Positions 18,302 to 29,000 of a DNA stretch of 64,000 nucleotides are shown piece after piece. A program made the position numbers and the translations under genes. The stretch is from Rhodocytophaga aerolata. GTDB lineage: Bacteria > Bacteroidota > Bacteroidia > Cytophagales > 172606-1. The DNA is taken from NCBI RefSeq assembly GCF_030503435.1, contig NZ_JAUKPO010000014.1, forward strand, positions 104,240 through 168,239, given 5' to 3'. Each line of letters opens with the position of its first letter. The stretch's first letter is position 1. The notes under the pieces are model-generated. The model worked only from the letters and a program-made list of their open reading frames with translations. It searched no databases and was not told the origin of the DNA.

Positions 18302-19084
18302 ATGAAAATTAGTTGCTTCGTCATTTTTGCCGCATTATTTCTAGCGGTAAATTCTGTTTCAGCTCAGGGGCTGAATAAGTTAATGAGAAAAGTAGAAGAA
18401 AAGGCTGATAAAGCTTTAGACAAAGCCGTTAGTAACAAGGCTGAAGAAAAAGTTGGCTCTGCTACCGGTAATTCCTCCACAAGTACCACCCGAACAAAAG
18501 CTCAGAATAAGGGTGGTGGGTTGGTTACCACTCCACCAGATGTAAAACAAAACCTGGCCGATGCAGAGACTTCTTATAAGGCTGGAAGCTATGGGGAAGC
18601 ACGGTCTGCTGTACAACAAGCTATGATGGGGGTAGAAATGGAAATAGGCCAAAGTATTCTTAAATCGTTGCCGGAAACGATTAGTGGATTGAAAAAAGAT
18701 GCAAGTGCCGACCAGGTTGCCAGTACTGGTTGGGGATGGGCAGGATTAACTATTCAGCGGGTATACACAGGAGATAATGATAAAGAACTCACTGTAACCG
18801 TGGCCAATAATTCTGCTTGGATGTCAGCTGTTAATATGTACATGGCTAACGGAACTTACAGCCAGACAAGTAATAGTGAACAGAATTGGAAACATACCAA
18901 AGTAAAAGGATATAAGGCTATTATTGAATTTAGTGAAGATAGTGGTTATAAATTGAGTGTACCTCTGGGGCAGTCCTCTTTACTTGTATATGAAGGAGTA
19001 AATTTTGCCACAGAACAGGAGGTAATGGCTGCCGCTAATTCTCTGGATATAGATGGAATAAAAAAGAAACTTGGTGAACAATAA
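18302..19084 (+). CDS. Secreted hypothetical protein, paralog 1 of 2
   Basis: The ATG at 18302 gives a good signal peptide (MKISCFVIFAALFLAVNSVSAQG, cleavage after SAQ or SVSA); an upstream start would spoil it. The mature 240 residues have a Lys/Ala-rich helical segment with many Thr and Ser, then a domain shared with the next gene: an EARSAVQQAMMGVEMEIGQSILKSLP helix pair, a strand VTVANNSAWM, KVKGYKAIIEF and a C-terminal DIDGIKKKL. The function is unknown. It probably forms a tandem duplicate with 19179-19775. Confidence 0.7.
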   Translation: MKISCFVIFAALFLAVNSVSAQGLNKLMRKVEEKADKALDKAVSNKAEEKVGSATGNSSTSTTRTKAQNKGGGLVTTPPDVKQNLADAETSYKAGSYGEARSAVQQAMMGVEMEIGQSILKSLPETISGLKKDASADQVASTGWGWAGLTIQRVYTGDNDKELTVTVANNSAWMSAVNMYMANGTYSQTSNSEQNWKHTKVKGYKAIIEFSEDSGYKLSVPLGQSSLLVYEGVNFATEQEVMAAANSLDIDGIKKKLGEQ

Positions 19085-19178
19085 TGCACATTGCTCAACA
19101 CCATTCCTTAGTATACTTTCATTCTATCACCCAATATCAGGTATATCAACTTAACTGCTTCTAAACGAACATAGTATT

Positions 19179-19775
19179 ATGAAAAAGATATTCTTTCTGT
19201 TAGTAACCTTAACCATTTCAGCTTCTGCTTTCTCACAGGAATTTTCCAAAAACCTAACCGCTGCCCGTACATCGTACACGTCTAATAACTTAAGTGATGC
19301 CAGATTTGCTATGGAGCAAATGCTCCGGGATTTGGATGTGGCAATTGGCAAAGAGATTTTAAAAATGCTGCCAGAAAAAATGGACGCTTTAGCTGCCATT
19401 ACAAAAGAAGATAACGTAACTGGCAGTGGCAATGCTACCGGCTTATTTGTACACCGTACGTATGGCGCGGCACAGAAAAAGGCTACTATAGATATTGTTA
19501 ACAACTCCCCGATGATTAACTCATTAACAGCTTTACTTTCCATGCCATTTGTAGGCGCTGCAAAGGATGCAAATCAGAAAATTGTGAAAGTGCAGGGGTA
19601 CAAAGCGATACTTACCAAAAATGAGAACACTGATACTGGCAAAACAGGCTACGATTTACAGGTTCCAATGAACAATACGCTGCTTACCTTTACCATGGAT
19701 GAGGCTGCAGAAGCAGACGTACTACGTCTGGCAAATGATATTCCCCTAGCAAAGATTGCTCAAATGGCACAATAA
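19179..19775 (+). CDS. Secreted hypothetical protein, paralog 2 of 2
   Basis: 198 residues with an N-terminal signal peptide (MKKIFFLLVTLTISASAFSQ). The mature part aligns by eye with the previous product: SDARFAMEQMLRDLDVAIGKEILKMLPEKMDAL against EARSAVQQAMMGVEMEIGQSILKSLPETISGL, IDIVNNSP against VTVANNSA, and KVQGYKAILT against KVKGYKAIIE. It lacks the Thr-rich N-terminal linker of paralog 1. The pair is probably envelope-located; no known family comes to mind. A strong bidirectional terminator follows. Confidence 0.7.
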   Translation: MKKIFFLLVTLTISASAFSQEFSKNLTAARTSYTSNNLSDARFAMEQMLRDLDVAIGKEILKMLPEKMDALAAITKEDNVTGSGNATGLFVHRTYGAAQKKATIDIVNNSPMINSLTALLSMPFVGAAKDANQKIVKVQGYKAILTKNENTDTGKTGYDLQVPMNNTLLTFTMDEAAEADVLRLANDIPLAKIAQMAQ

Positions 19776-19801
19776 GTATATTATAGAAAACGACAGATCA
19801 T

Positions 19802-19846
19802 AAATTAAAAAGGGAATACAAAATACTTGTATTCCCTTTTTAATTT
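19802..19846. terminator. Bidirectional terminator
   Basis: A perfect 19-bp inverted repeat (19802-19820 with 19828-19846) has A- and T-runs at both ends. It serves the convergent secreted protein and sensor kinase genes. Confidence 0.88.
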
Positions 19847-19863
19847 GCTTTCAGTAGGCTAGC

Positions 19864-20904
19864 TTACTTATTATCTCCTTTTTCAAGTTTAAAACTAAAT
19901 GTTGTTCCTTTGCCCATCTTACTTGTGACACTCACTTTAGACCTGTGGGCTTCTATAATGTGCTTTACTATAGCCAGGCCAAGCCCAGTTCCACCTTGTT
20001 CTTTAGACCGGCTTTTTTCTATACGGTAAAATCTTTCAAATATCCTCTTTAAATGTTCGGGTTCAATACCAGGGCCATCATCTTTTACAGATACAATCAA
20101 ATGTTCCTTATCAGAATCAAATGATACAAGCACTTTCCCTTCTTCCCTCCCATATTTTATAGCATTGTCTATCAGATTGGTCATTACCTGAGTAATTCTA
20201 TGCCGGTCTGCGTAGGCCCACACAGGCACACTCATTTTTTTGTCGAACTTTAACTGTACACGTTTAGCCTCTGCTTTTTCCTCTAATTGCTCAAAAATAT
20301 CAGAGGTCAGGTGGCCAATATCAAATTTTTCGTAATGCATCTTAATATCTCCGGTTTCCATCTGCGACAAGGTCAACAGGTCTTTTACCAGTGCATCAAG
20401 GCCATCAAGGCTTTTGGCAGCCTTATCTAAAAATTTATCACGTACACTTTTATCGTCAATGGCTCCATCAATTAATGTGTGAATAAAGCCTTGTGCAGCA
20501 AAAATGGGAGTTTTTAATTCATGCGAGACATTAGCCAGAAACTCTTTGCGAAAATTTTCCAGCTTTTTTAGCTCATCAATCTCCTGTTGTTTCCGGGTAG
20601 CATAGGCAAAAATCTCTTCGTTCAGCCTTTTTAGCGGATTAGTATCAATGACTATCTGTTTGCGGGGTAGTTTAAAATCCTTCTTTTTGACTTTGTCAAT
20701 TACCGTGAATATTTTGTTGATTTCGCGGAACACCAGAAACTCCAGCGAAAAGTAAAAGAGGAGGAAGGAAGAAGCAAAAGCAATACTAAAAGCTACAAAA
20801 AGGGCAGAGCCAGGCGTGTCTTTTATTAGAGACAGAAATGCAGTAGTAATAATGGCAACAGACCCAGCTAATACAAAGGCAATACCTTTCGGACTAAATA
20901 GCAT
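19864..20904 (-). CDS. PhoR-like sensor histidine kinase
   Basis: 346 residues with two membrane helices (about 9-27 and 35-53), then a linker and a complete HisKA/HATPase unit. The H-box is FLANVSHELKTPIFAAQGF, the N-box is LIDNAIKYG, and the G boxes are VKDDGPGI and GTGLGLAIVKH. There is no large periplasmic sensor, so it may sense the membrane or depend on another protein, as PhoR does. It lies 35 bases downstream of its response regulator and should be its partner. Confidence 0.93.
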   Translation of the reverse strand: MLFSPKGIAFVLAGSVAIITTAFLSLIKDTPGSALFVAFSIAFASSFLLFYFSLEFLVFREINKIFTVIDKVKKKDFKLPRKQIVIDTNPLKRLNEEIFAYATRKQQEIDELKKLENFRKEFLANVSHELKTPIFAAQGFIHTLIDGAIDDKSVRDKFLDKAAKSLDGLDALVKDLLTLSQMETGDIKMHYEKFDIGHLTSDIFEQLEEKAEAKRVQLKFDKKMSVPVWAYADRHRITQVMTNLIDNAIKYGREEGKVLVSFDSDKEHLIVSVKDDGPGIEPEHLKRIFERFYRIEKSRSKEQGGTGLGLAIVKHIIEAHRSKVSVTSKMGKGTTFSFKLEKGDNK

Positions 20905-20939
20905 TAGCTTTTGTGAATAGAATACTTATAAAACTAAAA

Positions 20940-21632
20940 TTAATCGTTAAGATCAAATTTATACCCAACACCTTTTACGGTTTTAATATATCCCTCCCCA
21001 ATTTTTTCCCGTACTTTCCGTATATGTACATCTACCGTTCGGGCAAGCACATATACGTCTGTTCCCCAGATATTTTGTAATAAGTCATCCCGGCTGAATA
21101 CTTTGTTGGGGTTTTGAGCTAGGAAGAATAATAATTCAAATTCTTTTTTTGGAAGAGTAATAGGCACCCCTTTATTAAACACCGTATAACTTTTCCGGTC
21201 AATCATTAAATCGCCAATAGTAACCTTATCGTCAGATTTAGTCTTTTTAGATTCCCGGCGGAATAGAGCGCCAATACGGCTCATCAGTGCTCTCGGCTTG
21301 ATAGGTTTGGTAATATAATCATCAGCACCAATATCAAAAGCCGCTACTTCTGAATATTCCTCTGCCCTGGCTGTCAGAAAAATAATGTAGGTACTGCTTA
21401 GTTCAGGCATTTCCCGCATCCGCCGGCCAGTTTCTACGCCATCTATATTGGGCATCATAATGTCCATAAGGATCAGATTTGGAACAAAATCTTTAGCAAC
21501 TTCTAAAGCTTTCTTGCCATCTGGCGCAGTTTTAACCTCGTACCCCTCTTTAATTAAATTATATTGTAGTAGTTCTAAAATATCAGGCTCATCATCCACG
21601 ACAAGTACTTTGTGAGATTGAGTGGTGCTCAT
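20940..21632 (-). CDS. PhoB/OmpR-type response regulator
   Basis: 230 residues. The receiver domain (about 7-122) has VLVVDDEPDI, the phospho-acceptor Asp in NLILMDIMMPNIDG and the conserved Lys in DDYITKPIKP. The C-terminal winged helix (about 135-228) shows the trans_reg_C pattern EFELLFFLAQNPNKVFSRDDLLQNIWG and VDVHIRKVREKIG. Regulates transcription when phosphorylated by the downstream kinase. The pair resembles phosphate-type PhoBR, but no pst or phoU genes are nearby. Confidence 0.95.
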   Translation of the reverse strand: MSTTQSHKVLVVDDEPDILELLQYNLIKEGYEVKTAPDGKKALEVAKDFVPNLILMDIMMPNIDGVETGRRMREMPELSSTYIIFLTARAEEYSEVAAFDIGADDYITKPIKPRALMSRIGALFRRESKKTKSDDKVTIGDLMIDRKSYTVFNKGVPITLPKKEFELLFFLAQNPNKVFSRDDLLQNIWGTDVYVLARTVDVHIRKVREKIGEGYIKTVKGVGYKFDLND

Positions 21633-21682
21633 ATAAAGAGTAGATGGGATTAGGTACGCAAGTTAAAAGGTTATTTATTAAA

Positions 21683-21729
21683 AACATAGGCCGCTGTAGA
21701 AATTTTAGCTTTCTACAGCGGCCTATGTT
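21683..21729 (-). terminator. Terminator of the TlpA/DUF3108 operon
   Basis: A perfect 20-bp inverted repeat (21683-21702 with 21710-21729). On the minus strand it is followed by TTTTTAATAAAT, so it ends the operon whose last stop is at 21766. Confidence 0.88.
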
Positions 21730-21765
21730 AGACGAAATGTCCGATATGGTTGTTTATATGCGGTT

Positions 21766-22296
21766 TTAGCTTTTTAGAAGTTTTTTTAAGAAGGCATCCA
21801 GTTGCGGACCTCTCAGGCCTATGGCGGCTATTTTGCCATCACGGTCTACTACAAAGGTAGCGGGTATTGCCTCTACACCATACTGGGTGGCTGTTTCCCC
21901 CTGCGCATCTAATCCATGGTAAGGCCAGGTTAATTCATCTTTGACAATCGCTTTTTTCCAGGCCTCTTTGTTGCGGTCAAGCGAGATACTAAAAAATGTA
22001 AATCCTTTATTTTGGTAGGCATCATACATTTCTACATTGAAAGGATTTTCTTTGCGGCAGGGTCCACACCAGGAAGCCCAGAAATCCAATACCACTACTT
22101 TTCCTTTCAGCGAGGATAATTGTATAAGTTTGCCATCCACATCGGGCAAGGAGATGTCGGGTGCCAGCTGACCAATTTTTGGGATAGTGGCTAATACTTT
22201 GGTTGGTGTACCTACTTTAGGTAGATTGGTTTTTCCGGTGAAGGAAGAAACAGCTAGTGCTAAAGTACATATAAGTAACAAAGATAATTTATACAT
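21766..22296 (-). CDS. TlpA/ResA-like thioredoxin-fold disulfide protein
   Basis: 176 residues: a signal sequence or anchor (about 4-20), then a thioredoxin fold with FWASWCGPCRKE, giving the redox pair Cys77 and Cys80. The cis-Pro is in the later region EAIPATFVVDRDGKI. It is a periplasmic thiol reductant or oxidase, often used in cytochrome maturation or in redox repair of envelope proteins. It follows the DUF3108 gene by 10 bases and is presumably cotranscribed with it. Confidence 0.92.
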   Translation of the reverse strand: MYKLSLLLICTLALAVSSFTGKTNLPKVGTPTKVLATIPKIGQLAPDISLPDVDGKLIQLSSLKGKVVVLDFWASWCGPCRKENPFNVEMYDAYQNKGFTFFSISLDRNKEAWKKAIVKDELTWPYHGLDAQGETATQYGVEAIPATFVVDRDGKIAAIGLRGPQLDAFLKKLLKS

Positions 22297-22306
22297 AAAG
22301 AATGAA

Positions 22307-23113
22307 TTAATAGAAATGAATGTCGTTTTTAAGGCCTTTGTGTTTCTTCAGTTCAAGCACAATAGCTCCCAGGAAGAAATCAGCTTCAACTTTAATCGGA
22401 ATTTTGTTCTTATCGTCAGAAATATAGACACTTATTGAGTTTTCGTCTTTAAACAACTGGTTAGGAGGCATAACTGGAGTTACCCGTATACACTTAATTT
22501 TTCCAAACCTTGTTTTAACTTCTTCTCTCCCTCGAAAACGTACTTTAAAGTCATAAAATTCATCATCGAAGAATGCTTTTACAGCAATTGTATCACCATC
22601 CGAAAATTTGTTGAAGTTTAACGTCCGTAAAAAATAGTAGCCACTGATTAAATCCTGAACATTATTAGGAATGCTGAATTCCTTTGTTTCCTGATTTTTT
22701 TCTTCCGAACGGACCGTTCTTTTTAAGTGGTCAAAAAAAACCGTTTCCTCTTTGCGGTATTTATTCTCCTGAATATTGGTGTAGAACTTTTGTGGAACCA
22801 ACGCACTGGTATCAATATAAGACCGCCAAGTGTCTCGAACTTTATAGCCAAGTTCAAAGGTGCCTGATGTTCTTCCGAAAACATTAACTTTATAACAAAT
22901 CCGGTTATTTACTTTATACAAGGTAGGGCTCACCTCTACAATGCCTTCGCCTATATTTAAAAAACCATAATGTACCCTATACTCCAGAACTTCACCTGCA
23001 GTAAAACTCTCATTGGAAATATGCCTGTAAGAATCTTTCCTGATGAATCCACAGATTACCGCAACAAGGATCGCATAGGTTAATAATCTCTGCATGTACG
23101 AAATAAATTTCAC
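22307..23113 (-). CDS. DUF3108 envelope protein
   Basis: 268 residues. An N-terminal membrane-targeting segment (about 9-24) is followed by the DUF3108 pattern: FTAGEVLEYRVHYGFLNIGEGIVEV, a beta-rich middle (AFFDDEFYDFKVRFRGREEVKTRFGKIKCIRVTP) and FKDENSISVYISDDKNKIPIKVEADF near the end. The family is a periplasmic beta-sandwich of unknown function, common in Bacteroidota and Proteobacteria. The ATG seven codons downstream (MQRLLTYAIL) may be the true start. It is the first gene of the operon with TlpA. Confidence 0.85.
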   Translation of the reverse strand: MKFISYMQRLLTYAILVAVICGFIRKDSYRHISNESFTAGEVLEYRVHYGFLNIGEGIVEVSPTLYKVNNRICYKVNVFGRTSGTFELGYKVRDTWRSYIDTSALVPQKFYTNIQENKYRKEETVFFDHLKRTVRSEEKNQETKEFSIPNNVQDLISGYYFLRTLNFNKFSDGDTIAVKAFFDDEFYDFKVRFRGREEVKTRFGKIKCIRVTPVMPPNQLFKDENSISVYISDDKNKIPIKVEADFFLGAIVLELKKHKGLKNDIHFY

Positions 23114-23290
23114 TTTTTTCTCTGAAACAAAAGTTATACCAGTTAACCAGTACTCTCAGACCTGGGATGCTATGTAAAAATACATATTTCAATCAATACC
23201 TCTCATTACTAAAACTTCCTCTTTATGTGATTATTATGTAATATAGTACCCATTCATACTAAAAAATTAGTAGCTAAAAGGACTATGCTC

Positions 23291-24334
23291 CTAAATTGAA
23301 GGATATGTTTTTTTTAGATACGTTAAATATTTTTTGAAATTTGAATTAAATTTTGTTGCAAATTCTTCTTCAAACTGGTTTTGTTTAGATCGGTATCGTA
23401 TGTAACTCATAAAGAAAGCATTATTAGGTAAAGGTTCTTCTTTTGTATTGTTACGGGTTACAAGCGCCTTTTTAGTTGTACCAGAATAAGTCAGGGTATC
23501 AGTAGTATCCATTATCTTTTGAATGAGCCCATTTTTCAAGTTATCTTTTGTGACTTTATCCATCTTAGGAGTGAAGCTTTTGTATAAACTGTCAAGTAGG
23601 TCTGCTCCATGCAAAATATGTTGTATATATTTGGCCTGGTTATTTCGTGAGTTAGTATATGTTTTGTACTCGGCAGATTCTTCGCCATACTTATATCGCA
23701 AAAACTCACGTGCACCATGGTCACCTACAAAGCTGGCTAAGTTTTCGTTATAATCAACATTACTCTTTATATACAAAGTAGCATGGGTCAGTTCATGAAT
23801 AATTAAATTAGCCAGTTGGCCTTCTTTCTTTTCAAGCATACTACTAAGGATAGGATCGCGAAACCAACCTAGTGTTGACCATCCAGCTACTTCATCTATT
23901 TCGGTATCATAACCCTGTGCTTTAAGTTGATTTTCTTCTTTCACTGCTTTTTCATGGTCGAAAAAACCTTTATACGACACACTACCTAACAGAGGAAACT
24001 TCCATTCTTTTGCCTCCAGAGCATATGGCTCGCTTGCGGTAACCACCCATAATATAGGTTTTCCTTTCTGATCAAATACGGTAGTATAGTTTTTAGAATC
24101 GTTTATACCTAATGAATCTATGGCAAATTTCCTTATCTCTTGTATAAGAAGTAGTTTCTGTTTGAGTGAATCTGGAAAAGCATGATCTGTCAGATACTCT
24201 TTCAATGGACGTGCATTATAAATAATACGGAACTGGCCATATGCCTGGCCTAATCCATACCAAATAAGCTGATATTGCCATACAGCTAGAAGCGCTACAC
24301 CAAGTAAAATACTATAGAAAACTTTCTTTACCAC
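23291..24334 (-). CDS. Membrane-anchored predicted zinc aminopeptidase (PF10023-like)
   Basis: 347 residues. An N-terminal hydrophobic helix (about 5-20) anchors or exports the protein. The zinc motif is HELTH at 180-184 (LIIHELTHATLYIK), with a likely third ligand in ENLASFVGDHGA around 197. The Gly-Trp-Ser-rich segment GWSTLGWFRDPILSSM just before the motif is characteristic of this predicted aminopeptidase family. The start at 24334 gives MVKKVFYSILLGVALLAVWQ. It stands alone, divergent from recA. Confidence 0.85.
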   Translation of the reverse strand: MVKKVFYSILLGVALLAVWQYQLIWYGLGQAYGQFRIIYNARPLKEYLTDHAFPDSLKQKLLLIQEIRKFAIDSLGINDSKNYTTVFDQKGKPILWVVTASEPYALEAKEWKFPLLGSVSYKGFFDHEKAVKEENQLKAQGYDTEIDEVAGWSTLGWFRDPILSSMLEKKEGQLANLIIHELTHATLYIKSNVDYNENLASFVGDHGAREFLRYKYGEESAEYKTYTNSRNNQAKYIQHILHGADLLDSLYKSFTPKMDKVTKDNLKNGLIQKIMDTTDTLTYSGTTKKALVTRNNTKEEPLPNNAFFMSYIRYRSKQNQFEEEFATKFNSNFKKYLTYLKKTYPSI

Positions 24335-24867
24335 TTCTGATTCAGTATAAATTTAAACTTTGTAAACTAAACCTGACTGATACTTCAATCGTTCGCTGGC
24401 CGCTGGAAAATAATAACTTATTTATATATAAGCGGCTTGTAAACAATACTTTATATTTTTTTAAAGCATTGTGTATTTTATAACTAACCTATCTGCCAGT
24501 ATATTTTTTTAATTTTATTAAAGTCAACTATCCGGTAATACCTTTTCACAATTCTTTAAATTAAAAGTATACCATTGGAAACGATACCATGTATGAAGTT
24601 GTTATTTCTTCAGGCGTATAAGTAACAACTTTATAAATATTCATTTAATTAGTTAACCATTTTCTGATTCATCCCTGATAAAAAGTTAAATTGAATTTAA
24701 TATACTTATGGTATTGTTTACTTTCCTTAGCAAGCATTATTTTACATTCGTTGGATAATATTTTTCAACATTTCTTGTATATTTTTCTTTGATTTAAGAA
24801 AAAATGTGTAACTTGTTACTCAATTCCAATTACAGATAATTAACTATCAACACAAACATTTTATAGA
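24335..24867. other. Long AT-rich intergenic region upstream of recA
   Basis: 533 bases with no credible ORF. It holds GTAAC/GTTAC-type palindromes: AAGTTGTTA (24596-24604) with TAACAACTT (24623-24631), and GTAACTTGTTAC at 24808-24819. No RNA structure is recognised. It separates the divergent aminopeptidase and recA genes. Confidence 0.6.
24788..24819 (+). promoter_or_regulatory. Candidate recA promoter with overlapping palindrome
   Basis: TTTG at 24788-24791 and TAACTTG at 24809-24815 resemble the -33 and -7 elements with a 17-base spacer, though the -7 is one base short of TAnnTTTG. The same bases contain the perfect palindrome GTAAC-TT-GTTAC (24808-24819), which could be an operator. The recA ATG lies 48 bases further on. 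Confidence 0.4.
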
Positions 24868-25938
24868 ATGACTGATAATTCAGCAAAGTTAAAAGCCTTA
24901 CAAACTACCATCGAAAAACTAGATAAAACGTATGGAAAAGGCACCGTAATGAAGCTTAGCGACGAAAAGATAGTCGATATTCCTGCTATTTCTACTGGTT
25001 CTCTGGGACTGGATATTGCTTTAGGTATTGGTGGTTTGCCTCGCGGAAGGGTAGTTGAAATATATGGTCCTGAATCTTCCGGTAAAACTACACTTACGAT
25101 GCACTGTATTGCAGAAGCACAAAAAAGTGGAGGTATAGCGGCTTTTATTGATGCAGAACATGCTTTTGATAAAACCTATGCAGAAAAATTGGGTATTGAC
25201 ACAGAAAACCTGCTCATTTCCCAACCTGATAATGGTGAGCAAGCGCTTGAAATTGCTGAACACCTGATTAGTTCTGGGGCAATTGATATCATTGTTATTG
25301 ACTCAGTAGCTGCTTTGGTACCTCGTGGAGAATTGGAAGGAGAGATGGGAGATAGCAAAATGGGTTTACAAGCCCGTTTGATGTCTCAGGCTTTGAGAAA
25401 ATTAACCGGTGTAATTAACAAAACAGGTTGTTGCTGTATATTTATTAACCAGTTGCGTGAGAAGATTGGGGTAATGTTCGGAAACCCTGAAACCACTACC
25501 GGGGGTAATGCTTTGAAGTTTTATGCTTCTGTTCGCTTAGATATCCGCCGGATTGGGCAAATTAAAGAAGGGGCCGACAATATTATAGGTAACCGTACAA
25601 AGGTGAAAGTAGTAAAAAATAAAGTAGCTCCTCCATTCAAAGTAATTGAGTTCGACATTATGTATGGAGAAGGTATTTCTAAAGTAGGTGAAATTCTGGA
25701 TCTTGGTGTAGAATTAGAAATAATTAAAAAGTCAGGTTCCTGGTTCTCTTATGATGGAAATAAATTAGGGCAAGGTAGAGATGGTGTCAAAAATATTCTA
25801 CAAGATAATCCGGAGTTGATGAATGAGATTGAGGCAAAAATCCGGGCAAAGATTAAAAATGGGGAAGCTACTATTCCTGAAGAAAAAGTGCCGGCAGGTG
25901 CTAAATCTCCTGTAGAGAATTTTGAAGACGAAGCATAG
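24868..25938 (+). CDS. recA: Recombinase RecA
   Basis: The ATP-dependent strand-exchange protein; it also triggers SOS autocleavage where LexA exists. Walker A is GPESSGKT at 67-74, Walker B is [12 protein letters not shown], and loop L2 is [32 protein letters not shown]. The C-terminal domain and a short acidic tail complete 356 residues. The N-terminus with [20 protein letters not shown] is standard. No recX or lexA is adjacent. A strong terminator follows. Confidence 0.99.
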   Translation: MTDNSAKLKALQTTIEKLDKTYGKGTVMKLSDEKIVDIPAISTGSLGLDIALGIGGLPRGRVVEIYGPESSGKTTLTMHCIAEAQKSGGIAAFIDAEHAFDKTYAEKLGIDTENLLISQPDNGEQALEIAEHLISSGAIDIIVIDSVAALVPRGELEGEMGDSKMGLQARLMSQALRKLTGVINKTGCCCIFINQLREKIGVMFGNPETTTGGNALKFYASVRLDIRRIGQIKEGADNIIGNRTKVKVVKNKVAPPFKVIEFDIMYGEGISKVGEILDLGVELEIIKKSGSWFSYDGNKLGQGRDGVKNILQDNPELMNEIEAKIRAKIKNGEATIPEEKVPAGAKSPVENFEDEA

Positions 25939-25959
25939 ATTTTTATAATAATCTGCTAC

Positions 25960-25994
25960 AATAAAAAACCTCCGCAATCCGGAGGTTTTTTATT
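25960..25994. terminator. Bidirectional terminator between recA and the barrel gene
   Basis: A perfect 15-bp stem (25960-25974 with 25980-25994), AATAAAAAACCTCCG, has a 5-base loop and an A-run/T-run on each side. Confidence 0.92.
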
Positions 25995-26015
25995 GCAGTC
26001 TTGTATAAACAAGTA

Positions 26016-29000
26016 TTAAAAGTCATATCCAAAGGTTAGATAATACTTGGGGCCACTTACTACAAAATCTTCAACACCCCAGGCTACATCAAACTTAAGA
26101 TAATATCCCAATAACAATGTACGAATACCAGCCCCGTGGCCAGATAAGAATGGATTTTTAAAATTAGTTACTGTAGCCCGGAATGGATTGTTGTCACCTC
26201 CTTCAATCCGGGTATTCAAACTGTTCTGGCGGCTAAAAGGCCCTTTTCCTGTCCAGGCGGCTCCTATGTCGGTAAAGGCAACAAGCTGTAGGTTCTTGAA
26301 GAAATTAGAGGTAATAGGCCCTCTGTAAAAATATTTAACGATAGGAAACCTGAACTCGGCATTAAACAATCCAAAGTTGTTACCAAATAACTTATTGTAA
26401 TTAAAACCACGCAGAGGGGTTACAAATTCCATAAAAAGCTGGTCGCGTCTGTCTGCTGCATAATCATAATAGGCTAATAAATCACCTCTTCCTTGATTAT
26501 CCCGCTGATTAAATATCCAGTTGTCCATACCACCCATTACATAATTTCGCCGGGCTTTGCCACCAAATACCCCATATGCCAGACGGGTAGCAAAAATAAT
26601 ATCACGGTGAATTTTCTGATAGTTCCGCAGGTCAATACTCAAATTGTCGAAACTTTCATTAGGCGTATTGGCTGCCATATAATTTTCATACCTGATTTTC
26701 ATCCGGGTGCCTTCTATCATGTTCAAACCATTGATTGTGGTGTTGTCGAATACATATTCTGCCCGTACACCGCCATATAACGTGTTGGCATCGGGAAGTA
26801 CGCCCGAGCCACCAATATATAAAGGATTGCCTATGGTATTAGTAAATCTGGCATTTGCTAAGAACGGTGCCACTGTAACACGGCTGGATACAGAAAATGG
26901 ATATGAAACCGGGAACTGGAGTTTGTTTAGGTTGTAGCGTTGGAATATACTGGAACTATTAACAAAAATTGTTTTTTTATCAAAGCGTACACCAAAATCA
27001 ATCTGGTGCTTCAAATATTGATATTCTCCAAAGAAATTACTGCTTCGTAAATCAGTGATGGCCAATACGCCCCCATATATTTTATGATCTTCCAGGATGT
27101 CATTCATGTTTATCGTAAATAACACACCAAGGCCTCTGAGAGGATCTATTAATACAGAGGATATAATATTATCTGCACTAAAGCGGCTTTTGTAAGGGAA
27201 CGGGCCTTGCACACTTACATTCTGTCTTCTGGCATTGGCAGCTATTGGTGGGTTCAGTAAAGTCCGGCGTGAACGGTTTTCGCTTTCTTCCCGCTGTTTC
27301 TTTACATCAATATCAAACTGATAATTGTCTGTATCTACTTCGCCTTCTTCCAAAGCTAACCGGCTATCGGAGCTGTTAACCGGAGCTGCTGTAGAATCTC
27401 TCCGGGGTGCATTCGATGATGGCTGTATAGTAGACAATCTTCCTGGAGTTCCTCCGGCTGTTTCTTCCTGAATCTCACTGCGTCTGGTCCGTATGGCGCT
27501 AACCTGCTCATTAAAGTTAAAGTCTTTATCCAAGCCAATGTAGTTTCTGCCATTCCGGGTTAACATATATGCTAGACTATTGGTTGGTAAATTAACCGCA
27601 TAGGCTTGTAACCCCTGCTGGAAACCCGTAACCTGCGATACGGAGTTGGTTGTTAAGTTAAATCTGTGCAATTGGTCTATCCCATTTTCATTACTCAGGA
27701 AAAATACTGCGCTGTCGCCGGCCACTACTGGCTGCGATTCATTTCCGGCAGAATTGGTAAGCCGCCGTAAAAGGGTAGTTGATTGATCGGGATTGAATAC
27801 ATACAGATCAAAATTATTATCCAAGATCTGAAAACCGGTTTTACCTGTACTTAAAGAATCGGTATTACGGTTAGAACTAAATACAAAAGCTGTTGTAGAA
27901 TTGGAAAGGAATTTAGGCTCTTTATCATCGTAAATGTCATTTGTGATTTGCCGGATACTATTCCTGTTCAAATCAAAAATATATACATCGTTACGTCCGT
28001 TGCGCACAGCACTCATTACTACGGCTGTGCCATCGTCTGAAATATCAATGGATTTAACCTGAGTAAAGCTTTCCAGTGATTTTCTGGTTTTTTTGGTATT
28101 GGACTTAGAAAGATCCAGAAGATACAAGTAGTATTCCCCTTTATTTACTGTAACAACAGCCAATGCATTGTTATTTCTCCATTCTAACAAAGGCAATTCT
28201 TCATCGATGCGTTGGTTAATAACTTTGGAGCCGCCAGACATTACCCAACGGCTTTTTTTGCTGTCTGTATTCCGTACAATTACTTTGTATCTACCCTCAT
28301 AATTTTGCGAATAAGCTATCTTTTTTCCGTCAGGGCTTGTTGCAAGCTGGTTATAAAGAAATTTATTGCGTTTGTTCCGCTTAATAATTAAGTCAGGTTC
28401 GGGTAATTTGTAGCTACTAGCTACGGTAGTGGCCATTGACGTGTAATAGTTGCGCCATTCACCCAGAAACTGATTATACGAAGGTATACCCAGGGTGCTA
28501 GTAATGCTGCTTTCTTCATTCCGGATAATCCGTGTTAAATTCAGAATATTGGATATATTGGATTTGCCGTACCTTTCGGCAATAAAATTCCAGATAGATT
28601 GGCCAATAAGTACAGCTCTGTCCCCAGAAAGCGTAGATGGCCGACGCAAATTTTTGTTAAGGGCTGCATCACGTATATAATCATCCATCTCCACACTCCA
28701 GCCTTCTGCTACATAAGCCGCTGCCCCAGACATAAACCAATCAGGAAGGGTAAGTAAATAAGAACTTTGTACCATATCCCGCAGGCTGCCTCCAAACATC
28801 ATTTCCATAATAAACATGCGGGCAATGCCTAAACTGAGTTCTTTTTTGAATCCTGCCTGATCGCCAGGGTATGGTATTTCAACACGTGATTTTATAAAAT
28901 TAGTCTGTCCGCCGATTACATACGTGTCATCCTCCAGACCGGCATTGCTTTGTTGCAGGTCAGTAATGGAGTTATAGATAAAGATTTTAGTCTTAGAATA

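Noticed and set aside
24788..24815. A confident recA promoter
   Set aside because: The -7 is one base short of the consensus and the spacer is at the short end, so it is reported only as a candidate.
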